From assembly GCA_024279745.1 (NCBI GenBank), contig JAJRRE010000388.1, positions 1 to 5,175 on the forward strand: a stretch of 5,175 nt of DNA, given 5' to 3'. Origin of the DNA: Alphaproteobacteria bacterium. Its GTDB lineage: Bacteria > Pseudomonadota > Alphaproteobacteria > Rhizobiales > Hyphomicrobiaceae. Under the pieces are notes generated by a model. The model ran no database searches. It saw only the letters and a program-made list of their open reading frames with translations, and was not told where the DNA came from. This document shows, piece after piece, positions 1-5,175 of this stretch; positions within the stretch are counted from its first letter, which is position 1; each line of letters opens with the position of its first letter. The position numbers were made by a program, and so were the translations under genes.

Positions 1-1236
1 CAGATTGTGCTGGCGCGGCTCATGGGCGGCCATGAGTATGGCATATATGTTTTTGTCTGGACTTGGGTGATGGTGCTCGGCGGGTTGTCTCATTTGGGCT
101 TCAACACCGCTATGATCCGCTTAATCCCTGAATACAAGGTTCAGGGTAGACTTGCCCATCTGCGCGGATTGATCTTTGGCGGCAGGCTATTTGCGCTCGG
201 CCTCAGTACTGGCGTCATGATTGTCGGCTTGGTACTGCTGTATTTTTTCGCCGATAGCGCAACCAATATCTATGTTCTACCAGCCTATTTGGCGCTGATC
301 TGCGTCCCCATGTTTACAATAGCAGACGTGCAAGACGGCATTGGCCGTGCCCATGGCTGGATGATCCTGGCACTCGTCCCGCCTTATGTTCTGCGTCCTC
401 TGTTAATCCTTTGCGCCATGACCGCCTTCTACTTCGCTGGCTTACCGATGGAAGCGAGAACAGCTGCCGGGGCGGCAGTGATTGGCAGCTGGATTGCCGC
501 ATTTGTGCAAACAATTTTCATAAACAAACAATTGCGCCAGGATAAACCGTGTGCCGCCGAAGAGCGGACCTATGCTTTTTCAAAATGGTTCAAAACAGCG
601 CTTCCCCTGGTGGCCATTACAGGTTGCGAACTGGTTCTGCAAAATGCAGACATATTGGTCATTTCACATTTCATGACGCCGAGTGATGTCGGAATATATT
701 TTGCCGCCGCCAAAACAATGGCCCTAATCATGTTTGTGCATTATGCCGTCGGCAGCGCTGTCGCAAATCGGTTTGCTGCCTTGCATACCCGCGGCGATAA
801 ATTGGCGTTACGTAAGTTTGTCGCCGATGCGGTTAACTGGACATTTTGGCCATCACTGGCCGCAGCCCTCTTGATTTTAGTTATGGGCAAACCTTTGTTA
901 TGGCTGTTTGGCCCACAGTTCACCGATGGCTATTCCGTCATGTTTATTCTAGTGTTGGGTTTCTTGGTGCGATCCGCCATGGGACCAGCGGAGTTTTTAC
1001 TGAATATGATGGGACAGCAGCGCGCCTGCGCCCTCAATTTGATTGCGACCGCTATAATAAGTATTACTTTGAATATTATTCTTGTACCCTATTACGGTTT
1101 ACTGGGGGCAGCCAGCGCCACATCCTTGTCACTGGCATTCGTCGCAACAGCCAATTATATTGTTGCAAGAAAACGGCTCGGCCTCAATATTGCAATCTGG
1201 CAAAACCTAAGCTGGCAAGCATCCCGTAATGATTAG
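1..1236 (+). CDS. Polysaccharide/lipopolysaccharide flippase-like membrane protein (MOP superfamily, Wzx type), 5'-truncated by the window edge
   Basis: The frame is open from base 1, so the true start is outside the window; a GTG at position 7 is internal. The visible part is 411 residues and hydrophobic almost throughout, with about 11 likely membrane helices. The first visible stretch (LARLMGGHEYGIYVF) matches the loop after the first helix in Wzx/RfbX-type proteins, so roughly 30-45 residues and one helix are probably missing, giving about 12-14 in total. Mid-protein NADILVIS followed by VGIYFAAAK, and the late PYYGLLGAASATSLS stretch (about residues 362-376), are typical of polysaccharide biosynthesis/export proteins. 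Family members flip undecaprenyl-linked sugar units across the inner membrane. The substrate cannot be read from sequence, and no glycosyltransferase is visible here. The gene ends at TAG 1234-1236, convergent with the DUF4167 gene. Assignment to the superfamily is firm; the specific role is inference. Confidence 0.87.
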   Translation, partial: QIVLARLMGGHEYGIYVFVWTWVMVLGGLSHLGFNTAMIRLIPEYKVQGRLAHLRGLIFGGRLFALGLSTGVMIVGLVLLYFFADSATNIYVLPAYLALICVPMFTIADVQDGIGRAHGWMILALVPPYVLRPLLILCAMTAFYFAGLPMEARTAAGAAVIGSWIAAFVQTIFINKQLRQDKPCAAEERTYAFSKWFKTALPLVAITGCELVLQNADILVISHFMTPSDVGIYFAAAKTMALIMFVHYAVGSAVANRFAALHTRGDKLALRKFVADAVNWTFWPSLAAALLILVMGKPLLWLFGPQFTDGYSVMFILVLGFLVRSAMGPAEFLLNMMGQQRACALNLIATAIISITLNIILVPYYGLLGAASATSLSLAFVATANYIVARKRLGLNIAIWQNLSWQASRND

Positions 1237-1275
1237 ATTTTTGGGTTCAAGAATATAATCTAATAACGCAACAAT

Positions 1276-1368
1276 ACTGGCAACTGGCAACTGGCAACTG
1301 GCAACTGGCAACTGGCAACTGGCAACTGGCAACTGGCAACTGGCAACTGGCAACTGGCAACTGGCAAC
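1276..1368. repeat. Perfect heptanucleotide tandem repeat (CAACTGG)n, about 13 copies
   Basis: Twelve uninterrupted copies of CAACTGG run from 1281 to 1364, with a partial copy (ACTGG, 1276-1280) before and CAAC (1365-1368) after. There is no mismatch anywhere in the 93 bases. The array has no stop codon in any frame, and read on the plus strand it would encode a QLATGNW heptapeptide repeat. However, stops close the flanks and no start precedes it, so it is most likely non-coding. The unit is not self-complementary, so simple hairpins are not expected. Perfect identity suggests recent or ongoing copy-number change by replication slippage. It lies 40 bases past the flippase stop and 239 bases past the DUF4167 stop. 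Confidence 0.97.
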
Positions 1369-1559
1369 AAATGACTAACGCAGGTTTGGTTTAAATCGAA
1401 ATAGATTTAGCTGGCGGGGCTGCCTTAAGTCATTGTTGTACAGTCTGAGTACGCGGTCATGCGTGAACGCGAAATACTTCTATGGTAACGCAATCATGCT
1501 CCAGCTGCAGTCCAAACCTTGCGAACACCAAAGCGAATATTTTTCCGAAGTTCACCCCT

Positions 1560-1580
1560 GATTGCACAGATCCTGCAATC
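1560..1580 (-). terminator. Hairpin just past the DUF4167 stop, possible 3'-end structure
   Basis: GATTGCA (1560-1566) and TGCAATC (1574-1580) form a perfect 7-bp stem with a 7-base loop, starting 26 bases beyond the DUF4167 stop codon. Neither strand has a T-run right after the stem, so it is not a classical intrinsic terminator. It could protect the mRNA 3' end or pause polymerase. The position is suggestive, but the function is inference. Confidence 0.35.
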
Positions 1581-1606
1581 TAAAACCAAACAGTCAAATT
1601 TCGAAT

Positions 1607-2377
1607 TCACGACTTTTCACTTGGTGGACCAGCTGGCTCTGTATGCTCATTGGTTTGCGCTTCAACAACTGCTGGGGCACGACGCCTTCGTTTTGCAACT
1701 GGCGCAACAGAATTTTTTAAGAAACCGGGAGTTTCCTGGCCATCGCTTATCTTTGGCCCGTCAGTTTTACCGCTGCTATTACTTCGTCTGCGCGGTGGCG
1801 CTGCATTGCGTGGCTGTTCGTCATTTGAAGCTTCGCTCACTCGGCGTGGACGAGCCGCTCTGGGTTGCCGGTCTGCACGAGTATCATTGTTACCGCGTCT
1901 AGCACGCGGGTTGTCACGCGGTTCGCGAGACCTGCCTTCATTGATGCGAGGTTGCGGCTCATTCCCACGAATACCGCCAGCACGCTCCTCAGAGGACTGG
2001 TCATCACTGCTGTCATTAACCTGCACATCGTTATTTGTATAAGAATTATTATTATGCTGTGGCTGCGATCTATTATTTTGGCGACTATTATGATTTTCTT
2101 GCTGTAACTGCTGTTGCTCTCGATGAGACATTATTATTCTATTATAATGTTCAGCATGTTGCAGGTAGTTTTCTGCCATAACAATATCGCCCGACGACAG
2201 TGAATCTCGAGCCAAAGTAATATACTTCTCAGCGATATGAGAAGGATTTCCGCGAATCTTTACATCGGGTCCATTAGACTCGACTGTTCGCGTGAGTGGA
2301 TTTTGTCCTTTTCCACCACCACGATTGGTATTATTTGATCTTCCGCGGCCTCTGCGGTTTTGCTGTCCCTGCCTCAT
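1607..2377 (-). CDS. DUF4167 domain protein, putative RNA-binding, 256 aa
   Basis: The first ~85 residues carry the DUF4167 signature: a basic start (MRQGQQNRRGRGR), NPLTRTVESNGPDVKIRG (residues 26-43), HIAEKY (47-52), then an ARDSLSSGDIVMAENYLQHAEHYNRI helical segment (57-81). The start at 2377 was chosen because family members begin MRxGQQN and GGGAG lies 3 bases upstream. An in-frame ATG at 2416 would add 13 non-family residues. From about residue 86 the chain is low complexity: Q/N-rich to 120, acidic around 121-131, then Arg/Pro-rich, with a short PGFLKN motif (217-222) and a basic KRRRR run (229-233) near the end. The family has no firmly established function; the basic, disordered make-up suggests RNA or ribosome association, which is inference. 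It is the third gene of the prfA-prmC cluster, but 568 bases separate it from prmC, so it may have its own promoter. Confidence 0.9.
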   Translation of the reverse strand: MRQGQQNRRGRGRSNNTNRGGGKGQNPLTRTVESNGPDVKIRGNPSHIAEKYITLARDSLSSGDIVMAENYLQHAEHYNRIIMSHREQQQLQQENHNSRQNNRSQPQHNNNSYTNNDVQVNDSSDDQSSEERAGGIRGNEPQPRINEGRSREPRDNPRARRGNNDTRADRQPRAARPRRVSEASNDEQPRNAAPPRRRSNSSGKTDGPKISDGQETPGFLKNSVAPVAKRRRRAPAVVEAQTNEHTEPAGPPSEKS

Positions 2378-2380
2378 GGG

Positions 2381-2385
2381 CTCCC
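2381..2385 (-). promoter_or_regulatory. Ribosome binding site supporting the DUF4167 start at 2377
   Basis: On the minus strand GGGAG sits 3 bases before the ATG at 2377-2375. The spacing is short but usable. It supports this start over the in-frame ATG at 2416. Confidence 0.5.
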
Positions 2386-2421
2386 ATTTCAAATAGAATT
2401 TATTTATCAAGACCATGCGTT

Positions 2422-2439
2422 AAAACCGCCGCTAGCGGT
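2422..2439 (-). terminator. Weak hairpin plus T-run upstream of the DUF4167 gene
   Basis: On the minus strand ACCGC (2439-2435), a 5-base loop and GCGGT (2429-2425) form a 5-bp stem running into TTTT (2425-2422). The same place holds the 10-base palindrome CCGCTAGCGG (2429-2438). It could be a weak intrinsic terminator for transcripts coming from prmC, or an attenuator 45 bases ahead of the DUF4167 start. The stem is short and the T-run brief, so this is tentative. Confidence 0.3.
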
Positions 2440-2945
2440 ATAACTGGCACAGGCCCACATGATGATTTCGATTTACTCGAATACTTTCTCACTACCAAAG
2501 CGATCTTTAAGTACTGAGTTCCACCGCTGAAATACTCGAATATCCCTCCGCGTCGGATGTGAGTGTATCGCCCCAGCTGCCCGGCTCACCTGCCAAGTCA
2601 AACAATCCCAAACACTTATATCCAAACAACGAAATTCTAAACTATATCTGCGTTCAATTTTTCTCCACCGGCCCCGCACTGCGTGCAGTCAACCCACTGC
2701 AGCAAATCCGAGTCTGGTATTGGAAATTTGTCATTATTGGTCATTACTAGAGAGTCGGCCTAATCTTTGCCGAATGAAACAGAACCGAAAGAACGGAGTT
2801 CCTTCATCTTCCTTTTGAATTGTTTCTCACAAGACACTACACCACTCTCACATCAAACGAGCGTACTGTAAAACTCCGTCTCGATTTCTCAAGTATTGAC
2901 CCAGCAACATAGTACCGAGTTAGTTAAGAAAATCCAGCTGTTATT

Positions 2946-3872
2946 TCAGTTTTCGGCGCACAGTGTTCGCAGCGCCACCACTCGGTCTCGCCCCGCAAAG
3001 TCACTAAAAATATGACCCTTTTTAGAAGCTATGCAAGAATTGCCGGCCTGAAACAGTTTTATTACATCAGCGGCTTGACCGCAGCCAACCTCAACAATCA
3101 CCCAACCATTTGATATTACGCATGATAATTCTTTCGCTAGACGCCGGTATAATCTCAGCCCATCACTCCCTCCGTCCAATGCCAAATGCGGATCATATTC
3201 GAATACATCACGCTCCAATCCGGCAATATCGCGACTTGGAATATAGGGAAGATTGGATATTACAAGATTAAATTTTCTGTTAATTCCCGACAGTATATCC
3301 ACCTGTTGAAAAACTGCACGATCACTCAAACCAAGCGAAGCGGCATTTTCCGTGGCAACACTAAGCGCTGCGGGGCTTATATCGGTTCCAACACCCCTCG
3401 CGCGCGGTAATTCAGCCAGTAGAGTTAACAGCAAACAGCCGCTCCCGGTTCCAACGTCTAAGATCGCAAGCTCTTTGTCTTCCCAACCTTCGTCAGCAAC
3501 CTGCTTTAGCGCAACATCGATTAATGTTTCGCTGTCTGGCCGCGGATCCAGCACATCCGGTGTGATTTGAAAGCTGCGACCATAAAAGTCTCGGGTTCCG
3601 AACAGTCTTGAAACTGGCTCGCGGGCTAGCCGTCGCGCCAACAAATGCTCCAGCCTGCTAATGTCTTTTGCGCACAATCTGTGCCCGTCATGGGCAATCA
3701 GTGCAGCATGATCCATGCGCGTTACATGGGAGACCAGAAGCCGCGCGTCAAGAGACGCTGTATCAATTTTAACAGCTTTTAAACGGTCTATCGCACTGCG
3801 CAACCAGGCTGCAATCGTTGCATTGGCCAAATTCTCGGCCGCGCCCATTTGTATTGAATCCCGCTCAATCAT
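2946..3872 (-). CDS. prmC: PrmC, peptide chain release factor N5-glutamine methyltransferase, 308 aa
   Basis: This SAM-dependent cytosolic enzyme methylates the GGQ glutamine of release factors, here most directly the PrfA encoded just upstream. Residues 1-100 form the helical N-terminal domain typical of PrmC, followed by TPDVLDPRPDSETLID (104-119). The SAM-binding motif I is LDVGTGSGC (138-146), with an acidic ribose-binding residue at D164. The catalytic motif, normally NPPY, reads NLPY (207-210; codons AAT CTT CCC TAT), then IPSRDI and the usual DGGSDGL (233-239). The C-terminus has the family's DFAGRDRVV. At 308 residues it is somewhat longer than the usual ~280-290. The start ATG (3872-3870) overlaps the prfA stop in an ATGA, with no clear ribosome binding site, so translational coupling is likely. 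An in-frame ATG at codon 9 is an alternative start. Identity is secure; whether the motif change affects activity is unknown. Confidence 0.96.
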   Translation of the reverse strand: MIERDSIQMGAAENLANATIAAWLRSAIDRLKAVKIDTASLDARLLVSHVTRMDHAALIAHDGHRLCAKDISRLEHLLARRLAREPVSRLFGTRDFYGRSFQITPDVLDPRPDSETLIDVALKQVADEGWEDKELAILDVGTGSGCLLLTLLAELPRARGVGTDISPAALSVATENAASLGLSDRAVFQQVDILSGINRKFNLVISNLPYIPSRDIAGLERDVFEYDPHLALDGGSDGLRLYRRLAKELSCVISNGWVIVEVGCGQAADVIKLFQAGNSCIASKKGHIFSDFAGRDRVVALRTLCAEN

Positions 3873-4945
3873 GTAAATTCAGCCAGCTGCGCGGCTTGAT
3901 GATCCGTAATCAACGCCGAGATTATTTCTTCCAAACCATCGCCTGCGATAATCGCATCGAGCTTGTGCAATGTCAGTCCGATGCGGTGATCTGTCACGCG
4001 CCCTTGTGGAAAATTATAGGTGCGGATGCGCTGTGAGCGGTCGCCCGAACCGATTTGATCTTTGCGCTGCGTCGCGCGTTCATCATCGGCTTGTTGCCGC
4101 TGCACGTCATAAAGCCGTGAACGTAGCACCTGCATGGCCAGTCGGCGATTTTGATGTTGTGATTTTTCAGCCGACACCACCATTATGCCCGTTGGCAAAT
4201 GCGTAATGCGTACCGCCGAATCAGTGGTGTTCACATGTTGCCCGCCAGCGCCCGAGGCGCGCATGGTATCGATGCGAATGTCTTCCGATTTAATGTCCAG
4301 CTCGATGTCTTCTGCTTCGGGTAGGACGGCAACCGTTGCCGCCGATGTATGAATGCGCCCGCCGCTTTCCGTGGTTGGAATACGTTGCACCCGGTGGCCG
4401 CCAGATTCATATTTAAGCTTGGCAAACACACCCTTGCCGGTCACCGACATGACAATTTCCTTATACCCACCAAGATCGTTTGAGGACGAGGATATAATCT
4501 CGCATTTCCAGCCCTGCAGTTCACTGTAGCGACTATACATACGAAACAGATCGGACGCGAACAGCGCCGCTTCGTCGCCGCCCGTGCCGGCGCGTATTTC
4601 CATGATAGCGCTTTTTTCATCGGCGGCATCTTTTGGCAATAACAGGACTTGCAAGTCTTGGCCCATCTGCTCTAGACGCGGCTCCAATTCGCCAAGCTCT
4701 TCGCGTGCCAGCTCTATCATTTCTTTATCAGAGCTTGGGTCGCTTACCATTTGGCGAAGATCGCTACGCTCGCTCTGCGCCGCCTGCAATTGTTTAATGG
4801 CATTTACCACCGGATCAAGATCGGAAAATTCACGCGACAGTTTTGCAAATTTCTTCTGATCTGTTGAGCCTTGGTTTAGCTCTTCTTGCACCAGCTCCCA
4901 GCGCTGCACCAGTTTTTCGAGTTTTTCTTGCGGAATATGCGACAT
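3869..4945 (-). CDS. prfA: Peptide chain release factor 1 (RF1), 358 aa
   Basis: RF1 recognises UAA and UAG in the ribosomal A site and triggers peptide release. The length matches the ~360 residues usual for the family. An N-terminal coiled-coil domain (about 1-100) precedes the family core EIRAGTGGDEAALFA (116-130). The stop-codon recognition PxT motif is PTT (190-192) in RIPTTESGGRIHTSAATVAVLPE; the PxT form marks RF1, while RF2 carries SPF. The catalytic GGQ is at 234-236 in ASGAGGQHVNTTDSAVRI, with Q236 the expected PrmC target. The C-terminal part has RIRTYNFPQGRVTDHRIGLT (306-325). The start ATG is preceded by only a weak AGG, so translation initiation may not be strong. No internal frameshift of the RF2 kind is present. 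It leads the prfA-prmC pair and sits 155 bases after the gene ending at 5101. Confidence 0.98.
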   Translation of the reverse strand: MSHIPQEKLEKLVQRWELVQEELNQGSTDQKKFAKLSREFSDLDPVVNAIKQLQAAQSERSDLRQMVSDPSSDKEMIELAREELGELEPRLEQMGQDLQVLLLPKDAADEKSAIMEIRAGTGGDEAALFASDLFRMYSRYSELQGWKCEIISSSSNDLGGYKEIVMSVTGKGVFAKLKYESGGHRVQRIPTTESGGRIHTSAATVAVLPEAEDIELDIKSEDIRIDTMRASGAGGQHVNTTDSAVRITHLPTGIMVVSAEKSQHQNRRLAMQVLRSRLYDVQRQQADDERATQRKDQIGSGDRSQRIRTYNFPQGRVTDHRIGLTLHKLDAIIAGDGLEEIISALITDHQAAQLAEFT

Positions 4946-4946
4946 T

Positions 4947-5012
4947 GGTTTGGCCTGAACTGAGTTGAAACGGGGATTGAATGAACCTGAAAAAGTTTCT
5001 GGTGTGGCCTGA
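4947..5012 (-). repeat. Pair of 12-base direct repeats in the prfA leader
   Basis: On the plus strand GGTTTGGCCTGA (4947-4958) and GGTGTGGCCTGA (5001-5012) match at 11 of 12 bases, 54 bases apart. The copy nearest prfA ends one base before its start codon. The distal copy overlaps the palindrome GGCCTGAGGCC (5006-5016). Whether these act as RNA structure or a protein site is unknown, and chance similarity is possible. Confidence 0.4.
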
Positions 5013-5022
5013 GGCCCCTACC

Positions 5023-5052
5023 ATTATGCACCAAAGTGAACAAGACGAGCAA
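5023..5052 (-). promoter_or_regulatory. Candidate promoter for prfA-prmC
   Basis: On the minus strand CATAAT (5028-5023) is a good -10 match, with TTGCTC (5052-5047) as a poor -35 at 18-base spacing. It would start transcription about 70 bases before the prfA ATG. The -35 matches only TTG, so prfA may instead be co-transcribed with the gene ending at 5101. Confidence 0.3.
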
Positions 5053-5100
5053 CGCCCCGCCAGAGCGAAACGAACCGTCCCACAATGGGTTTTTGAGGCG

Positions 5101-5175
5101 CTATAACTCGATCTGATGATCTCGTGCAAAGGCCAATAATTCTTCGCGGATATTACTGCTGCTTGCACTCAAAAG
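5101..5175 (-). CDS. ptsP: C-terminal end of an upstream gene, probably PtsP (PEP-protein phosphotransferase), partial
   Basis: The minus strand is open from the window edge to TAG at 5103-5101, giving the last 24 residues, LLSASSSNIREELLAFARDHQIEL. The REELLAFARDHxIEL ending resembles the C-terminus of alphaproteobacterial PtsP, enzyme I of the nitrogen PTS, which passes phosphate from PEP to NPr. In this class ptsP often lies directly upstream of prfA, which supports the call. Only 24 residues are visible, with no catalytic motif, so the name rests mainly on gene order and this short tail. It runs in the same direction as prfA with a 155-base spacer. Confidence 0.5.
   Translation of the reverse strand, partial: LLSASSSNIREELLAFARDHQIEL

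Larger units (their letters stand above)
1237..1606. other. 370-base gap between convergent genes
   Basis: This stretch separates the 3' ends of the flippase gene (plus) and the DUF4167 gene (minus). It holds the heptanucleotide array at 1276-1368, an AT-rich 6-bp inverted repeat (TAAATC 1392-1397 with GATTTA 1404-1409), and a 7-bp hairpin at 1560-1580. Stops are frequent outside the array, and I see no credible gene, tRNA or insertion-sequence end. No stem followed by a T-run is visible after the flippase stop, so its transcription end is unclear. Confidence 0.7.
2378..2945. other. 568-base gap between prmC and the DUF4167 gene, no convincing gene
   Basis: No recognisable protein, tRNA or repeat family was found. 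The minus strand has several short open stretches: a 20-aa ORF at 2848-2910 (MLLGQYLRNRDG...), a stretch ending FKRKMKELRSFGSVSFGKD before a TAG near 2760, a 35-aa ORF at 2637-2744 (MTNNDKFPIPDS..., with a CTQC pair), and a 68-aa ORF at 2473-2679 in another frame, ending VLKDRFGSEKVFE. None has a good ribosome binding site or a family I recognise, and lengths of 20-35 residues are expected by chance. They could be remnants of a decayed gene with frameshifts, a long leader, or non-coding spacer. A weak hairpin with a T-run lies at 2422-2439. Confidence 0.6.

Noticed and set aside
846..1229. 127-codon plus-strand frame inside the flippase gene
   Set aside because: It overlaps the flippase in another frame, lacks family features, and the flippase frame is well supported.
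1276..1368. CRISPR-like array
   Set aside because: The units are 7 bases and directly abut, with no spacers and no cas genes nearby.
1694..1705. Single CAACTGG inside the DUF4167 gene
   Set aside because: One 7-base match close to the array is within chance and is not tandem.
1519..2107. Plus-strand open frames of 80-130 codons
   Set aside because: They lie across the DUF4167 gene, which has a clear family match on the other strand; the biased composition of its tail leaves the other frames open.
2793..2879. 8-bp inverted repeat (ACGGAGTT 2793-2800 with AACTCCGT 2872-2879) as possible mobile-element ends
   Set aside because: An 8-bp match is expected by chance in a gap this size, and no target duplication or transposase is visible.
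5079..5094. Plus-strand CCCA/TGGG stem followed by TTTTT
   Set aside because: The stem is only 4 bp, and no plus-strand gene ends nearby that would need a terminator.
4830..5168. Minus-strand open frame of 112 codons across the ptsP-prfA spacer
   Set aside because: It overlaps prfA out of frame and the end of the upstream gene, and its translation has no recognisable features.

Overview
The window looks like a piece of an alphaproteobacterial chromosome. The strongest clue is the gene at 1607-2377 (minus). Its N-terminal domain matches DUF4167, a family known essentially from Alphaproteobacteria, and it lies downstream of prfA and prmC, as is typical for that class. Base composition is moderate and coding is dense outside two gaps. 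I cannot name a genus.

Layout from left to right: (1) 1-1236, plus strand, the 3' part of a polytopic membrane protein of the MOP/Wzx polysaccharide flippase type, with its 5' end outside the window. (2) 1237-1606, a gap between two convergent genes. It holds a perfect heptanucleotide tandem array (CAACTGG, about 13 copies, 1276-1368) and a small hairpin just past the DUF4167 stop. (3) 1607-2377, minus strand, the DUF4167 protein, with a conserved N-terminal domain and a long disordered N/Q/R-rich tail. (4) 2378-2945, a 568-base gap with no convincing gene, only short open fragments. (5) 2946-3872, minus, prmC (release factor glutamine methyltransferase). (6) 3869-4945, minus, prfA (peptide chain release factor 1), overlapping prmC by 4 bases. 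(7) 4946-5100, a leader region with a candidate promoter and a short near-identical direct repeat. (8) 5101-5175, minus, the last 24 codons of an upstream gene, probably ptsP.

The minus-strand genes form a translation-termination unit. PrfA reads UAA and UAG stop codons and releases the peptide through its GGQ loop. PrmC methylates the glutamine of that loop, and its start codon overlaps the prfA stop, so the two are probably translationally coupled. The flippase fragment belongs to an unrelated surface-polysaccharide locus and converges on this unit. In many alphaproteobacteria the gene after DUF4167 is clpB, so the 1237-1606 gap may mark a rearrangement boundary.

I found no CRISPR array, RNA gene, insertion sequence or clear novel defence or metabolic system. 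The items most worth a second look are the heptanucleotide array, the NLPY (instead of NPPY) catalytic motif in PrmC, and the unexplained gap between prmC and the DUF4167 gene.
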